In this document: piece by piece, positions 34,220 to 42,808 of the stretch | Position numbering within the stretch: position 1 is the stretch's first letter | Layout: each line of letters begins with the position of its first letter | Position numbers and translations under genes: made by a program | The notes under the pieces: generated by a model | Databases searched by the model: none | What the model was told of the DNA's origin: nothing | What the model saw: the letters and a program-made list of their open reading frames with translations, nothing else | Source: Chloroflexota bacterium | GTDB taxonomy: Bacteria > Chloroflexota > Anaerolineae > Anaerolineales > Villigracilaceae | Reading direction: 5' to 3' | Assembly (NCBI GenBank): GCA_013388685.1 | Contig: JACAET010000024.1 | Span: forward strand, 1 to 64,000 | Length of the DNA: 64,000 nucleotides

Positions 34220-36271
34220 CTACCTCGTTTTCATCCGCACATCCACCGCCACCGCTCCTTGGCTCGACACGCACAGAGGATTGATCTCAATCTCCAATAT
34301 GGATTCCTGTTCGAGCGCCAGCCGTGATAATTGAATCAGGACATCCACGACCGCCTCCTCGTCGGCGGGGGGGATGCTGCGAAAACCCTTGAGTTTTCGA
34401 CCTGCCCACGTTTTGCGGATCATTTCCTGCGCCTCAGCCTGATCCAGCGGCGCCAGGGCAAACGCCACATCTTTGAGCCCTTCCACCTCCACGCCGCCCG
34501 AGCCGAACATCATCAGCGGACCAAACTGCGGATCGCGCACCATGCCCACGACCACTTCCTGCCCTGGGGGAACCTGACGCTGGAGGTGAACTCCCTCGAT
34601 ACGCGCCTGCGGGTTCGATATTTTGACTCGTTCCATCATGTGCGCGTAGGCAGAAAGGAGGGACGACACATCTTGGAGGTCGAGAACGACACCGCCGACA
34701 TCCGACTTGTGCAAAATGTTCGGTGAGGCAATCTTCATCGCAAGTGGATAACCAAGTTCACCGGCAATGACGGCGGCTTCCTCTGCGCTGCGCGCGAGCC
34801 GCAGGGGTGCAATGGGAATCTGGTAATGTGCCAGCAGTGTTTCAGCCGAAAGGTTGATCGGGGATGAAGAAGAGGATGCCTTTGGAAAAACCGTCTGCGC
34901 TTCACGCTGAATCAACTTTGCCCGCATGGCAAGCGCACCCAAAGCCGAGGCGGCACGTTCGGGGAACGGATAGGTCGGCACGCAGGCACGTTCGAACGTT
35001 TGGGCGGCTTCATGAACCAGGGTGGAACCCATCAACGCAACGGCAACCGCTTTGTTGTGCTGGCGAATCGTTTCAACCAGCCTTTCTGCCGCCTCCTCCG
35101 CTTTGAACATAGGCGGCGGCGGCAGGATGACCAGCGCCGCATCCACGTTGGGATCGGCGAGCAGCAGGTGCAGGCAATCGGCGTAGGTTTGCGGGGAGGC
35201 GGAGGCGAGCATGTCCACCGGGTTGTGGATGGCGGCGGAGGGGGGCAGGATGGCAGATAATTCTTTCAGCGTGGATTCGGTCAATGGGGCGGGAATCAGG
35301 CTGTTTGTCTCGAGTGAATCGGCGGCAATGACGCCCGGTCCGCCGGCGTTGGTGAGGATGGCAATCCGATTGCCGCGCGGCAGGGGACCGTTTTCCAGCG
35401 CTCTTGCCCAGTCGAACATTTGCTCGGCGGTTTCGGCGCGCAGGATGCCGGCTTTGGCAAAAGCGGCGTCGAAGGCGGTATCGGAGGCGGCTAAGGCGCC
35501 GGTGTGCGAGGCGGCGGCTTTTTGTCCCGCCTCGAAGCGCCCGACCTTCAGCGCAATGACGGGCTTGTATTGTGTGACCTCACGCGCCACCCGCACAAAC
35601 CGTCTGCCATCCGAAACGCCTTCCATATACAGCGCGATGACTTTGGTGTCCTTATCCTCTGCCAGCAGGGAGAGCATATCCGTCTCGTTGACGTCCGCCT
35701 GGTTGCCGAGGCTGACGATGCGCGAAAAGCCGAAACCTTCGCCGCGCGCCCAATCCACAATGGACGCGGCGAAAGCGCCCGAATGGGAAACGAACCCGAC
35801 GCCGCCTCGCGCCGGCATGGGCGGCTGGAGGAAGGTGGTGTCGAGGGGGAGGTGGGTGTCAATCACGCCGATGCAGTTCGGACCGAGCAGGCGGATGCCG
35901 TGCGCCCGCGCAATGTCGAGGCATTGTCGTTCGAGCGCCGCACCTTCTGCGCCTGTTTCGCGGAAGCCCGAAGAGACGATGATGGCGGCTTTGATGCCGC
36001 GCTGACCGCAGGCTTGAATGGTTTCTGGCGTCGCCTGCGGCGGAACGATGAGGACGGCGAGGTCCACAGGGTCGGGAACGTGGGCAAGGTCCGCGTGAAG
36101 CGGGCGCCCGAAGAGTTCGCCCTGCCTCTGGCTGACGAAGTGAATCGCCCCGGAGTATCCGCTTTGCACAAGGTTGCGCGCCGCGCCATATCCCAGTTTT
36201 TCGGGCGAAGAGGATGCGCCGACGACCACGACACCTTGAGGTTTGAAGAAGGGAAGGAGGGAGGTGTCCAT
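34220..36271 (-). CDS. ADP-forming acetate-CoA ligase (fused alpha and beta subunits)
   Basis: A 683-residue NDP-forming acyl-CoA synthetase that converts acyl-CoA, ADP and phosphate to acid, CoA and ATP, giving substrate-level ATP in fermenters. The CoA-binding domain (about 1-130; VVVVGASSSPEKLG, LLGPNCIGVI), the ligase domain with SHTGALA (likely phospho-His) and an ATP-grasp domain (about 460-683; YPLAMKIASPNILHKSDVGGV, EVVVGMVRDPQFGPLMMFGSGG, EIEINPL) are in the usual order. The frame is open upstream to 36610, but the family begins at ATG 36271. Cytoplasmic, monocistronic. Confidence 0.9.
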   Translation of the reverse strand: MDTSLLPFFKPQGVVVVGASSSPEKLGYGAARNLVQSGYSGAIHFVSQRQGELFGRPLHADLAHVPDPVDLAVLIVPPQATPETIQACGQRGIKAAIIVSSGFRETGAEGAALERQCLDIARAHGIRLLGPNCIGVIDTHLPLDTTFLQPPMPARGGVGFVSHSGAFAASIVDWARGEGFGFSRIVSLGNQADVNETDMLSLLAEDKDTKVIALYMEGVSDGRRFVRVAREVTQYKPVIALKVGRFEAGQKAAASHTGALAASDTAFDAAFAKAGILRAETAEQMFDWARALENGPLPRGNRIAILTNAGGPGVIAADSLETNSLIPAPLTESTLKELSAILPPSAAIHNPVDMLASASPQTYADCLHLLLADPNVDAALVILPPPPMFKAEEAAERLVETIRQHNKAVAVALMGSTLVHEAAQTFERACVPTYPFPERAASALGALAMRAKLIQREAQTVFPKASSSSSPINLSAETLLAHYQIPIAPLRLARSAEEAAVIAGELGYPLAMKIASPNILHKSDVGGVVLDLQDVSSLLSAYAHMMERVKISNPQARIEGVHLQRQVPPGQEVVVGMVRDPQFGPLMMFGSGGVEVEGLKDVAFALAPLDQAEAQEMIRKTWAGRKLKGFRSIPPADEEAVVDVLIQLSRLALEQESILEIEINPLCVSSQGAVAVDVRMKTR

Positions 36272-36371
36272 GCGGCGATTAAACCACAGTTGGATTTTTC
36301 GAGCGGCATTGCGCCGAAAATTCGATAGGGTCAATTTTTCCCCAGAGATGTGCCGCCCTTTGCCGCTTGTT

Positions 36372-36884
36372 TTACCACCGCTCCCAGTGCACCACGTCTT
36401 CCAGCGGTCGGCGCCCGCCCTTCTTCGGCGCGGCGGATGACTTCTCCTCCTCCAGCGGATACCCAAACGACAGCGCAATCCGCAAATGCCACTCGGGCGG
36501 GAATCCCAAAATCTCGCGCGCCTTCTCGAACTCATAAATCGAAGCGGGAACCGAACCAACCCCCAACTCCCATGCCGCCAACTGCATGAATGCCGCCGCC
36601 TGCCCCGCATCGAACATCGTTTGAAACTTCGCGTTCGGCTCGGGCGTCAGAATGGCAACCCCCAACGCCGCCCCAGCCAGATGCCCCGCCCATGTGCCGC
36701 ACTCCGACAGTGCCTTGAGTATGGACTTATCCCGAATGGCGATGAACTGCCACGCCTGCTCGTTCTTCGACGACTGCGACCTGCGCCCCGCGTTCAAAAT
36801 CGTCCGCACCGCCTCCTCCGGCAACGGCTCGTCCTTGAATTTCCTCACTGCCCGCTTTGTCCGTATCGCCTCCAAAACATTCAT
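36372..36884 (-). CDS. Nitroreductase family flavoprotein
   Basis: A 170-residue FMN-dependent reductase. The family start MNVLEAIRTKRAVRKFKDEPLPEE, the dimer/FMN region GRRSQSSKNEQAWQFIAI, and the late motif GFPPEWHLRIALSFGYP are visible. The substrate (quinones, nitro compounds or others) is not clear. ATG 36884 is chosen; the open frame further upstream runs into a palindromic repeat. Confidence 0.88.
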   Translation of the reverse strand: MNVLEAIRTKRAVRKFKDEPLPEEAVRTILNAGRRSQSSKNEQAWQFIAIRDKSILKALSECGTWAGHLAGAALGVAILTPEPNAKFQTMFDAGQAAAFMQLAAWELGVGSVPASIYEFEKAREILGFPPEWHLRIALSFGYPLEEEKSSAAPKKGGRRPLEDVVHWERW

Positions 36885-36922
36885 CGCTTCACCTCTTTCT
36901 CGAACTTGTCTCACGAATACCC

Positions 36923-37005
36923 TGTCACGCTGAGGGAGCGGTTGTCGCGACCGAAGAGTCTCTTGCTTTTGGCCGTAGAGACCCTTCGCTGCGCTCAGGG
37001 TGACA
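36923..37005. repeat. Large imperfect palindromic repeat (MITE- or ERIC-like)
   Basis: TGTCACGCTGAGGGAGCG...GAAGAGTCTC at the left pairs with GAGACCCTTCGCTGCGCTC...GGGTGACA at the right, over about 28 bases with few mismatches. It lies between the nitroreductase and the next divergent gene. Motifs of this form are dispersed in many bacterial genomes (recollection). Confidence 0.7.
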
Positions 37006-37046
37006 TTTTTGAGAGGACTTGTAATACCCATTCCTCACTCCCACAG

Positions 37047-37052
37047 TATAAT
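37047..37052 (+). promoter_or_regulatory. -10 element placed for a leaderless mRNA
   Basis: TATAAT ends eight bases before ATG 37061; there is no Shine-Dalgarno. It would drive the run of genes to 42491. Confidence 0.5.
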
Positions 37053-37060
37053 TCACTCCA

Positions 37061-37465
37061 ATGAATGAACCGCTTAAATTCAAACCCTTTGGCATTTCGT
37101 CGTTGATTCTCGTTCTCGTTGGCTGGGGAGGCTTATATTATCTCATTACCCAAACGCTCCCCTACGTCTGGGCGCGCTGGGGCTTTTTCGTTCTGGCGTT
37201 TCTGGCGCTTACCGGAACCATCCTGCCCATCGTTTACTTCTTCCACAAGCGCTTTCCCGATGAAACGCCGGTCGAAGCCAATGTCATCGTACGGCAGGCG
37301 CTCTGGTTCGGCGTCTATGGCGCAACCCTTGCCTGGCTCCAGTTGGGGCGGCTTGTCACCGTCTATGTCATTCTGGTGCTGGCGGGCGGTCTCATCGCCA
37401 TCGAATACTTTATCCGCCTGCGAGAAAAATCGCACTGGAAGCCCCCCGTCCACGAAGATGAATAA
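37061..37465 (+). CDS. Four-helix integral membrane protein of unknown function
   Basis: A 134-residue protein with hydrophobic segments at about 12-30, 40-60, 80-96 and 99-117 and a short basic/acidic tail. The family is not recognised. Its end overlaps selA by 8 bp (ATGAATAA), so the two are probably cotranslated. Confidence 0.75.
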   Translation: MNEPLKFKPFGISSLILVLVGWGGLYYLITQTLPYVWARWGFFVLAFLALTGTILPIVYFFHKRFPDETPVEANVIVRQALWFGVYGATLAWLQLGRLVTVYVILVLAGGLIAIEYFIRLREKSHWKPPVHEDE

Positions 37466-38807
37466 CCTGCGCGATCTTCCCTCCGTCGAACAATTATTAC
37501 AAAACGCGACGCGTCTCATCGAGACGTATGGGCGTCCGCTGACTCTTGACGCGCTCCGAGAGACCCTCGACGGTGCCCGCGCACGCTTCAAGCTGGACCC
37601 CGAAACTGTTCTGCCCTCTACCGATCTGATCCTCGCCCAAGCCGAATCCCGCCTCGCCGCGTGGACGAAACCCGCGCTCCAGCCTGTGATCAACGCCACC
37701 GGCGTCATCCTGCATACCAACCTCGGGCGTGCGCCGCTCTCGAACGCCGCCATTCGGGCGATGAGCGAAGCCGCCGCGAACTACTCCAACCTCGAATACG
37801 ACCTTGACCGAGGGCGGCGCGGCTCGCGGCTCATCCACGCCGAATCGGTGTTGCAGAAATTGCTGGGCGTTGAATCTGCGCTAGTGGTCAATAACAATGC
37901 CTCGGCTGTATTGCTGGTGTTATCGGCACTGGCGAATCGAAAGCGCGTCCTCATTGCCCGCTCGCAACTGGTCGAAATCGGCGGCGGTTTCCGCGTGCCT
38001 GATGTGATGAAACAATCCGGCGCGAAACTCATCGAGGTGGGGACGACCAACAAGGTGAAACTTTCCGACTACGAAAACGAACTGGCGGAGGCGTCGCTGG
38101 TCATGCGGGCGCACCGCAGTAACTTCAAGATCGTCGGTTTCACCGAGGAACCCGAACTCAAAGCGATTGCCCAAGCCGCACACAAGGCGGGCGTGCCCGT
38201 GGTGGATGACCTCGGCTCTGGCGCGCTGATAGACACCGCCCGCTACGGTCTTGCCCACGAACCGACCGTGCAGGAATCGCTGGCGGCGGGCGTGGATATC
38301 GTCTGCTTTTCGGGCGACAAACTGCTTGGAGGTCCGCAGGCGGGGCTTATCGTTGGCAAAAAGGCTTTGCTCGATACCGTGAAGAAACATCCGTTGGCGC
38401 GGGCTGTCAGAGCGGATAAAACGTGCCTGGCGGGCATTACAGCCACGCTGACGCATTACCTCAAAGACGAGGCGGAGCGGGAAATTCCGGTTGTGCGGAT
38501 GATGTCCATGACGGCGGAGCAGGTCAAAGTCAGGGCGGAGGCGTGGCGGGAGGCGCTGGGGCAGGGCGAGGTGATTCGGTCGGAATCCACTGTCGGCGGG
38601 GGAAGCCTGCCGGAGGAGACCCTCCCGACGTTTGTCCTGTCGTTGACTGTCAAATCCCCCGATACGTTTTTGAAAAAACTGCGTGGGGCGAATCCGCCGG
38701 TCGTTGCGCGGACGGAAAACGACAAGGCGCTGTTCGATCCGCGCACGGTGTTGAATGACGATATCTTATTGAAGATTTTGAAGGAGACCTTGCATGATGA
38801 CCGTTGA
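37458..38807 (+). CDS. selA: L-seryl-tRNA(Sec) selenium transferase
   Basis: A 449-residue PLP-dependent enzyme that turns seryl-tRNA(Sec) into selenocysteinyl-tRNA(Sec) using selenophosphate. The N-terminal domain LPSVEQLLQNA, the core VINATGVILHTNLGRAPL and the PLP lysine in FSGDKLLGGPQAGL (Lys about 288) are typical. selB, selC and selD are not seen in the window, so use of selenocysteine has to be checked elsewhere in the genome. A SelA-like enzyme of other function is a less likely alternative, as the SelA N-terminal domain is present. The open frame begins far upstream (37119), but ATG 37458 matches the family start. Confidence 0.92.
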   Translation: MNNLRDLPSVEQLLQNATRLIETYGRPLTLDALRETLDGARARFKLDPETVLPSTDLILAQAESRLAAWTKPALQPVINATGVILHTNLGRAPLSNAAIRAMSEAAANYSNLEYDLDRGRRGSRLIHAESVLQKLLGVESALVVNNNASAVLLVLSALANRKRVLIARSQLVEIGGGFRVPDVMKQSGAKLIEVGTTNKVKLSDYENELAEASLVMRAHRSNFKIVGFTEEPELKAIAQAAHKAGVPVVDDLGSGALIDTARYGLAHEPTVQESLAAGVDIVCFSGDKLLGGPQAGLIVGKKALLDTVKKHPLARAVRADKTCLAGITATLTHYLKDEAEREIPVVRMMSMTAEQVKVRAEAWREALGQGEVIRSESTVGGGSLPEETLPTFVLSLTVKSPDTFLKKLRGANPPVVARTENDKALFDPRTVLNDDILLKILKETLHDDR

Positions 38808-39384
38808 GGTGCCGATACCCGATAAAAAGAAACCGCCCGCCTTGAAATTTCCCGACCGGTGCGTCCATTGCGCCAAGCCAAAACACATTGTCCTGCCGAT
38901 GAAGTTGAACATGGGCGTGCAGAAGAGGAACGGCGAAACGGTGATGATGGATTTCCCCTGCCCGTTGTGCGCCGCGTGCGAGGCGAAGGAACGCAGGATT
39001 ACGTACGTAACGCTTGTGCCGTTCGTGATGGCGGGGATCTTAACGTGTGTGCTGACATTCATTCCCGCCTGGTTGATTGCTCCCCAGGGAACCACACTGC
39101 AAACACGCGATTTCGACTTGGTCTTCGGCGCGTTTGTCGGTATGATTGCCGGGCTTATCGGCGGAACCCTCGTCGAATTTGGGCTGAAGCTTTTGTTCGC
39201 TCCCGCTTACGGACGATTATTGTTGAAACGACCGATGACAGTCCTCAGTCTGTTCAACGATTCGGAGAATGTGATTGGACTGTCTGCCAGGTTTACGGAG
39301 AATAAAAAATCTTTGCAATTGACCTTTGAAAACGATGAAGTTGCAAAAGAATTCGAATCGCTCAACATTCTGGAGAAACCATGA
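38794..39384 (+). CDS. Zinc-ribbon-like membrane protein of unknown function
   Basis: A 196-residue protein. Cysteines at 23/26 and 56/59/62 (RCVHC, CPLCAAC) form a likely zinc site. Two hydrophobic segments (about 70-95 and 107-133) follow, then a cytoplasmic C-terminal domain of about 55 residues. It overlaps selA by 14 bp and the next gene by 4 bp. Not recognised as a known family. Confidence 0.75.
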   Translation: MMTVEVPIPDKKKPPALKFPDRCVHCAKPKHIVLPMKLNMGVQKRNGETVMMDFPCPLCAACEAKERRITYVTLVPFVMAGILTCVLTFIPAWLIAPQGTTLQTRDFDLVFGAFVGMIAGLIGGTLVEFGLKLLFAPAYGRLLLKRPMTVLSLFNDSENVIGLSARFTENKKSLQLTFENDEVAKEFESLNILEKP

Positions 39385-40634
39385 AATCCGACATGGATGC
39401 CATCATGCAAGCCAGCAACCTGGACGCCTTGATTGTCTTCGGTAATGCCGAACACAACCCGCCCATGTATTACCTGACGGGCGGCGGGCATGTGAGTCAC
39501 GCCACGTTGATCAAGAAACGCGGCGAGGCGGCTGTGCTCTTCCACAATGACATGGAGCGCGACGAAGCCGCAAAAAGCGGATTGAAGTGCGCGCCGTTCA
39601 GCCGGTATGATTACGATGAATTGCTCAAAAAAGCGAATGGAAATCACGCGCAGGCGGCGGCGCTGCGCATGGAGTTGATGCTCAGGGATTGCGGTGTGAT
39701 AGCGGGGCGTGTGGGCATTTACGGCATGTATGATGTCGGCACGGTCTTTGGGCTGTTGAGCCGCATCCAAAAATTGATGCCGGAAATCGAGTTTGTCGGC
39801 GAACGAAGCGAGGGATCCGTTTTTCTGCGCGCCATGGAGACCAAGGACGAAGGAGAGGTGGAGCGCATCCGCCGGATGGGGAAGATCACGACCGAAGTCG
39901 TCGCTCTGGTGCGGGATTATCTGACCTCCTGCGCGGTGCGCGAAGACGAGGTGTTGCTGAAGGAAGACGGTACGCCGCTGACGGTGGGCGATGTCCATCG
40001 AAAAATTCGGCTTTGGGTGGCAGAGCGCGGCGCGGAACTTCCGTCCGGTTTTATCTTTGCCATCGGGCGCGACGCGGGTGTGCCGCACTCGTCGGGCAAC
40101 CCAAGCGACCTGATGCAACTTGGCAAAACCATCGTCTTCGACATCTATCCAGCCGAGGCGGGCGGCGGGTATTACTACGATTTCACTCGCACGTGGAGTT
40201 TAGGCTATGCCACACCCGAGGTGCAGGAACTGTATAACCAGGTGAAGGAAGTCTTCGATAAAATGATAGACAACTTCGACTTGAACACTCCGTTCAAGGA
40301 TTACCAACGCATGACTTGCGAATACTTTGAATCGAAGGGGCATAAGACCCCCCTGAACACCAAAGCGCCGCAGGAAGGGTACGTTCACAGTCTGGGACAT
40401 GGGGTGGGGCTGAACATCCACGAGCGTCCGTTCAGCGGCTTGCAGACCGGCGACGACCAGCGGCTCGCGCCAGGCGTGGTGATCACCTCCGAGCCGGGGT
40501 TGTATTATCCCGAACGCGGCATGGGGTTTCGTATCGAGGATACGCTATGGGTGCGACCCGATGGAAAAATTGAAATCCTTGCGGAATACCCGTATGACTT
40601 TGTTCTGCCGATGAAGAAGTGGCATAAAGGGTAA
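39381..40634 (+). CDS. M24 family metallopeptidase (Xaa-Pro aminopeptidase-like)
   Basis: A 417-residue protein with a creatinase-type N-terminal domain and a pita-bread C-terminal domain. The metal ligands are visible in VFDIYPAEAGGGYYYDFTRTW (two Asp), HSLGHGVGLNIHE (His), TSEPGLYYP and GFRIEDTL (two Glu). It probably removes N-terminal residues ahead of proline from peptides, but family members vary. Its ATG overlaps the stop of the preceding gene. Confidence 0.9.
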   Translation: MKSDMDAIMQASNLDALIVFGNAEHNPPMYYLTGGGHVSHATLIKKRGEAAVLFHNDMERDEAAKSGLKCAPFSRYDYDELLKKANGNHAQAAALRMELMLRDCGVIAGRVGIYGMYDVGTVFGLLSRIQKLMPEIEFVGERSEGSVFLRAMETKDEGEVERIRRMGKITTEVVALVRDYLTSCAVREDEVLLKEDGTPLTVGDVHRKIRLWVAERGAELPSGFIFAIGRDAGVPHSSGNPSDLMQLGKTIVFDIYPAEAGGGYYYDFTRTWSLGYATPEVQELYNQVKEVFDKMIDNFDLNTPFKDYQRMTCEYFESKGHKTPLNTKAPQEGYVHSLGHGVGLNIHERPFSGLQTGDDQRLAPGVVITSEPGLYYPERGMGFRIEDTLWVRPDGKIEILAEYPYDFVLPMKKWHKG

Positions 40635-40659
40635 TGGGTAATCAGTAATTGGTAATTGG

Positions 40660-41466
40660 ATGATCCATCTCCAATCCGTCACGCTCCGTCCCTTTCTACA
40701 GACCGAAGCGGGTGAATTTCCGTTTTCGATTCCAGTCGTCCGTTCTCTACAGGAGATCACATTCATGGCGCCGGTGACCTTCCTCGTCGGCGAGAACGGT
40801 TCAGGAAAATCAACGGTTCTCGAAGCCATTGCCTGCGCGGTGGAATCGATCACGGTCGGCGCAGAGAGCGTGAAGACCGACAAGACCCTCGCTCCGATCC
40901 GCAAACTGGTGGGATACTTCCGCCTGGCGTGGACGAAGCGCACGCGCAAAGGTTTCTTCCTGCGCGCCGAGGATTTCTTCGGGTACGCCAAGTCCATGCG
41001 GCAAACGCGCGAGGAATTGGAAAAGGAACTGAAGGACGTTGACCGCGAGTACGAGGGACGGTCGAAATATGCTGCAGACCTGGCGCGATCCGCGTATCAG
41101 GGACAGTTGTCGGCGATGCAGAACCGTTACGGCAGGGACCTCGACAACTTCTCACACGGCGAATCCTTCCTCACCCTGTTCCAGGCGCGCTTCGTCCCGG
41201 ACGGCTTGTATCTGCTCGATGAACCCGAAGCCGCCCTTTCCCCCATTCGGCAGTTGACGTTCATCTCTGCGATGAAGCAGATGGTCGAGCAGAATGCCCA
41301 GTTCGTCATCGCCACGCATTCGCCCATCATCCTGGCGTTTCCCGGGGCGCAAATCCTGCAATTTGCGGACGGGAGGATTCAGGAAGTACAATACTCCCAA
41401 CTTGAACACGTCCAATTGACGAAGGACTTCCTCAACCACCCGGAAAGTTTTCTACGATATTTATGA
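40660..41466 (+). CDS. AAA/ABC-type ATPase (RecF/SMC-like, single domain)
   Basis: A 268-residue ATPase with Walker A FLVGENGSGKST (about 46-57), a helical insert of about 60 residues, signature FSHGESFLTLFQARF (about 166-180), Walker B LYLLDEPEAALS and an H-loop in FVIATHSP. The layout is that of soluble ABC ATPases of the AAA_21/AAA_23 kind, with unknown cellular role. The last bases overlap the tsaD start (ATGA), linking it to tRNA modification genes by position only. Short direct repeats of GTAAT lie just upstream (40631-40656). Confidence 0.82.
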   Translation: MIHLQSVTLRPFLQTEAGEFPFSIPVVRSLQEITFMAPVTFLVGENGSGKSTVLEAIACAVESITVGAESVKTDKTLAPIRKLVGYFRLAWTKRTRKGFFLRAEDFFGYAKSMRQTREELEKELKDVDREYEGRSKYAADLARSAYQGQLSAMQNRYGRDLDNFSHGESFLTLFQARFVPDGLYLLDEPEAALSPIRQLTFISAMKQMVEQNAQFVIATHSPIILAFPGAQILQFADGRIQEVQYSQLEHVQLTKDFLNHPESFLRYL

Positions 41467-42491
41467 GCAGCTTACCCCCCGCCCGCATCCTCGCTATCGA
41501 AACCTCCTGCGACGAGACCGCCTGCGCCATCATCGAAAACGGACGCGCGCTTCTTGCCTCCACCGTCGCTTCGCAGATGGAACTGCACGCCCGCTTCGGC
41601 GGCGTTTATCCGGAGGTTGCCTCGCGCCAGCATGTGCTGAGCATCGTCCCCGTCGTCGAACAGACACTGGTGCAGGCGAACGTCACCCTCAACGACATAG
41701 ATGCCATTGCGGTTACACGCGGACCGGGGCTGGCGGGATCGCTGGTGGTGGGCATGAACATGGCGAAGGGACTTGCCCTCGGTACGGGCTTGCCGATTGT
41801 CGGCGTCAACCATCTCGAAGGGCATATCTATTCCGCCTGGGTGTACCACGCGGGCGAAAGCGCCCCGCCGGAGCCGCAATTCCCCTTGATGGCGCTCCTG
41901 GTCTCGGGCGGACACACTGAACTGAACCTGATGACCGATCATTTGACGTATCAACGCCTCGGCTCCACCCTCGACGATGCGGCTGGAGAGGCTTTCGATA
42001 AAGTGGCGCGTCTCCTCAGCCTTCCCTATCCCGGCGGACCGTCTATCCAGCGGGCGGCAGAGGGGGGCGACCCGGCGCGTTTCAAATTCCCGCGCGCCCG
42101 CCTCGACTCGCCCTATGATTTTTCGTTCAGCGGCTTGAAAACCGCTGTGTTATACGAGGTCAATGACTTGAAGAAGAAGAACAAGTTTCTGCCTGTGGAA
42201 GACCTCGCCGCGTCCTTTCAGGCGGCTGTGGTCGAGACGCTGTTCGAGAAGACCATGCAGGCGGCGCGCGAGTTCAAGGTAAGGGAAATTCTGGTGGCGG
42301 GCGGGGTTTCCGCCAACCGCGCCCTGCGGAATGTCTTTATGTCGCAAAGGGAGTTCAAGGTCAATATTCCCGCCTTTTCATTGTGCACCGACAACGCCGC
42401 GATGATCGCCGCGGCGGGATATTACCGTTATGGGCGGGGTCACGTCTCCGGGTTGGAGATGGATGTTCAGCCGACGTGGGCGCTCTCTTGA
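41463..42491 (+). CDS. tsaD: tRNA N6-adenosine threonylcarbamoyltransferase
   Basis: A 342-residue Kae1/TsaD protein that forms t6A37 in tRNAs reading ANN codons, working with TsaB and TsaE. ILAIETSCDETACAI at the start, HARFGGVYPEVASRQH, the metal motif HLEGH (about 118-122), LVSGGHTEL and GGVSANRALR are all present. Length is normal. It is the last gene of the plus-strand run. Confidence 0.95.
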   Translation: MSSLPPARILAIETSCDETACAIIENGRALLASTVASQMELHARFGGVYPEVASRQHVLSIVPVVEQTLVQANVTLNDIDAIAVTRGPGLAGSLVVGMNMAKGLALGTGLPIVGVNHLEGHIYSAWVYHAGESAPPEPQFPLMALLVSGGHTELNLMTDHLTYQRLGSTLDDAAGEAFDKVARLLSLPYPGGPSIQRAAEGGDPARFKFPRARLDSPYDFSFSGLKTAVLYEVNDLKKKNKFLPVEDLAASFQAAVVETLFEKTMQAAREFKVREILVAGGVSANRALRNVFMSQREFKVNIPAFSLCTDNAAMIAAAGYYRYGRGHVSGLEMDVQPTWALS

Positions 42492-42519
42492 CCATAGACC
42501 GCGGATGAGGGACGCAAAA

Positions 42520-42573
42520 CGTCCCGAAGGTTCTTGTAAATCAAGGGATTTTCCAATCCAAACCTTCGGGACG
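42520..42573. repeat. CGTCCCGAAGGTT inverted repeat, copy 1
   Basis: Arms CGTCCCGAAGGTT (42520-42532) and AACCTTCGGGACG (42561-42573) around a 28-base loop. The same arms, with a 7-base loop, occur at 56209-56245. Confidence 0.75.
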
Positions 42574-42589
42574 GTGCGTAACATCAGTT

Positions 42590-42634
42590 TAAAAACCCAA
42601 ACCGCCTTTGGCTTGCCCAAGCCTCCGGCGGTTT
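42590..42634 (-). terminator. Intrinsic terminator of the prmC operon
   Basis: On the minus strand a nested hairpin (AAACCGCC/GGCGGTTT outside, GGCTTG/CAAGCC inside) is followed by GGGTTTTT. It lies 175 bp after the prmC stop. Confidence 0.7.
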
Positions 42635-42808
42635 GATAGGAGAATGCATTTGTCATTATATGGACGGGCTTAAATAAAACCTGAACCTAAATTAAAAGGA
42701 ATATAAGAATTTTGAAGTCGTGGGAGGCGTTAGCGGCGTCGGGGAGAGATGGCTTGGGAGGTGAGACAGGTGAAGGGTCGAAAGATGAGGCGGATTATCC
42801 TTCCAGTA
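42635..42808. other. AT-rich spacer between tsaD and prmC
   Basis: Together with the two hairpins this closes a 317-bp gap. No open frame, RNA or promoter was recognised in this part. Confidence 0.5.
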
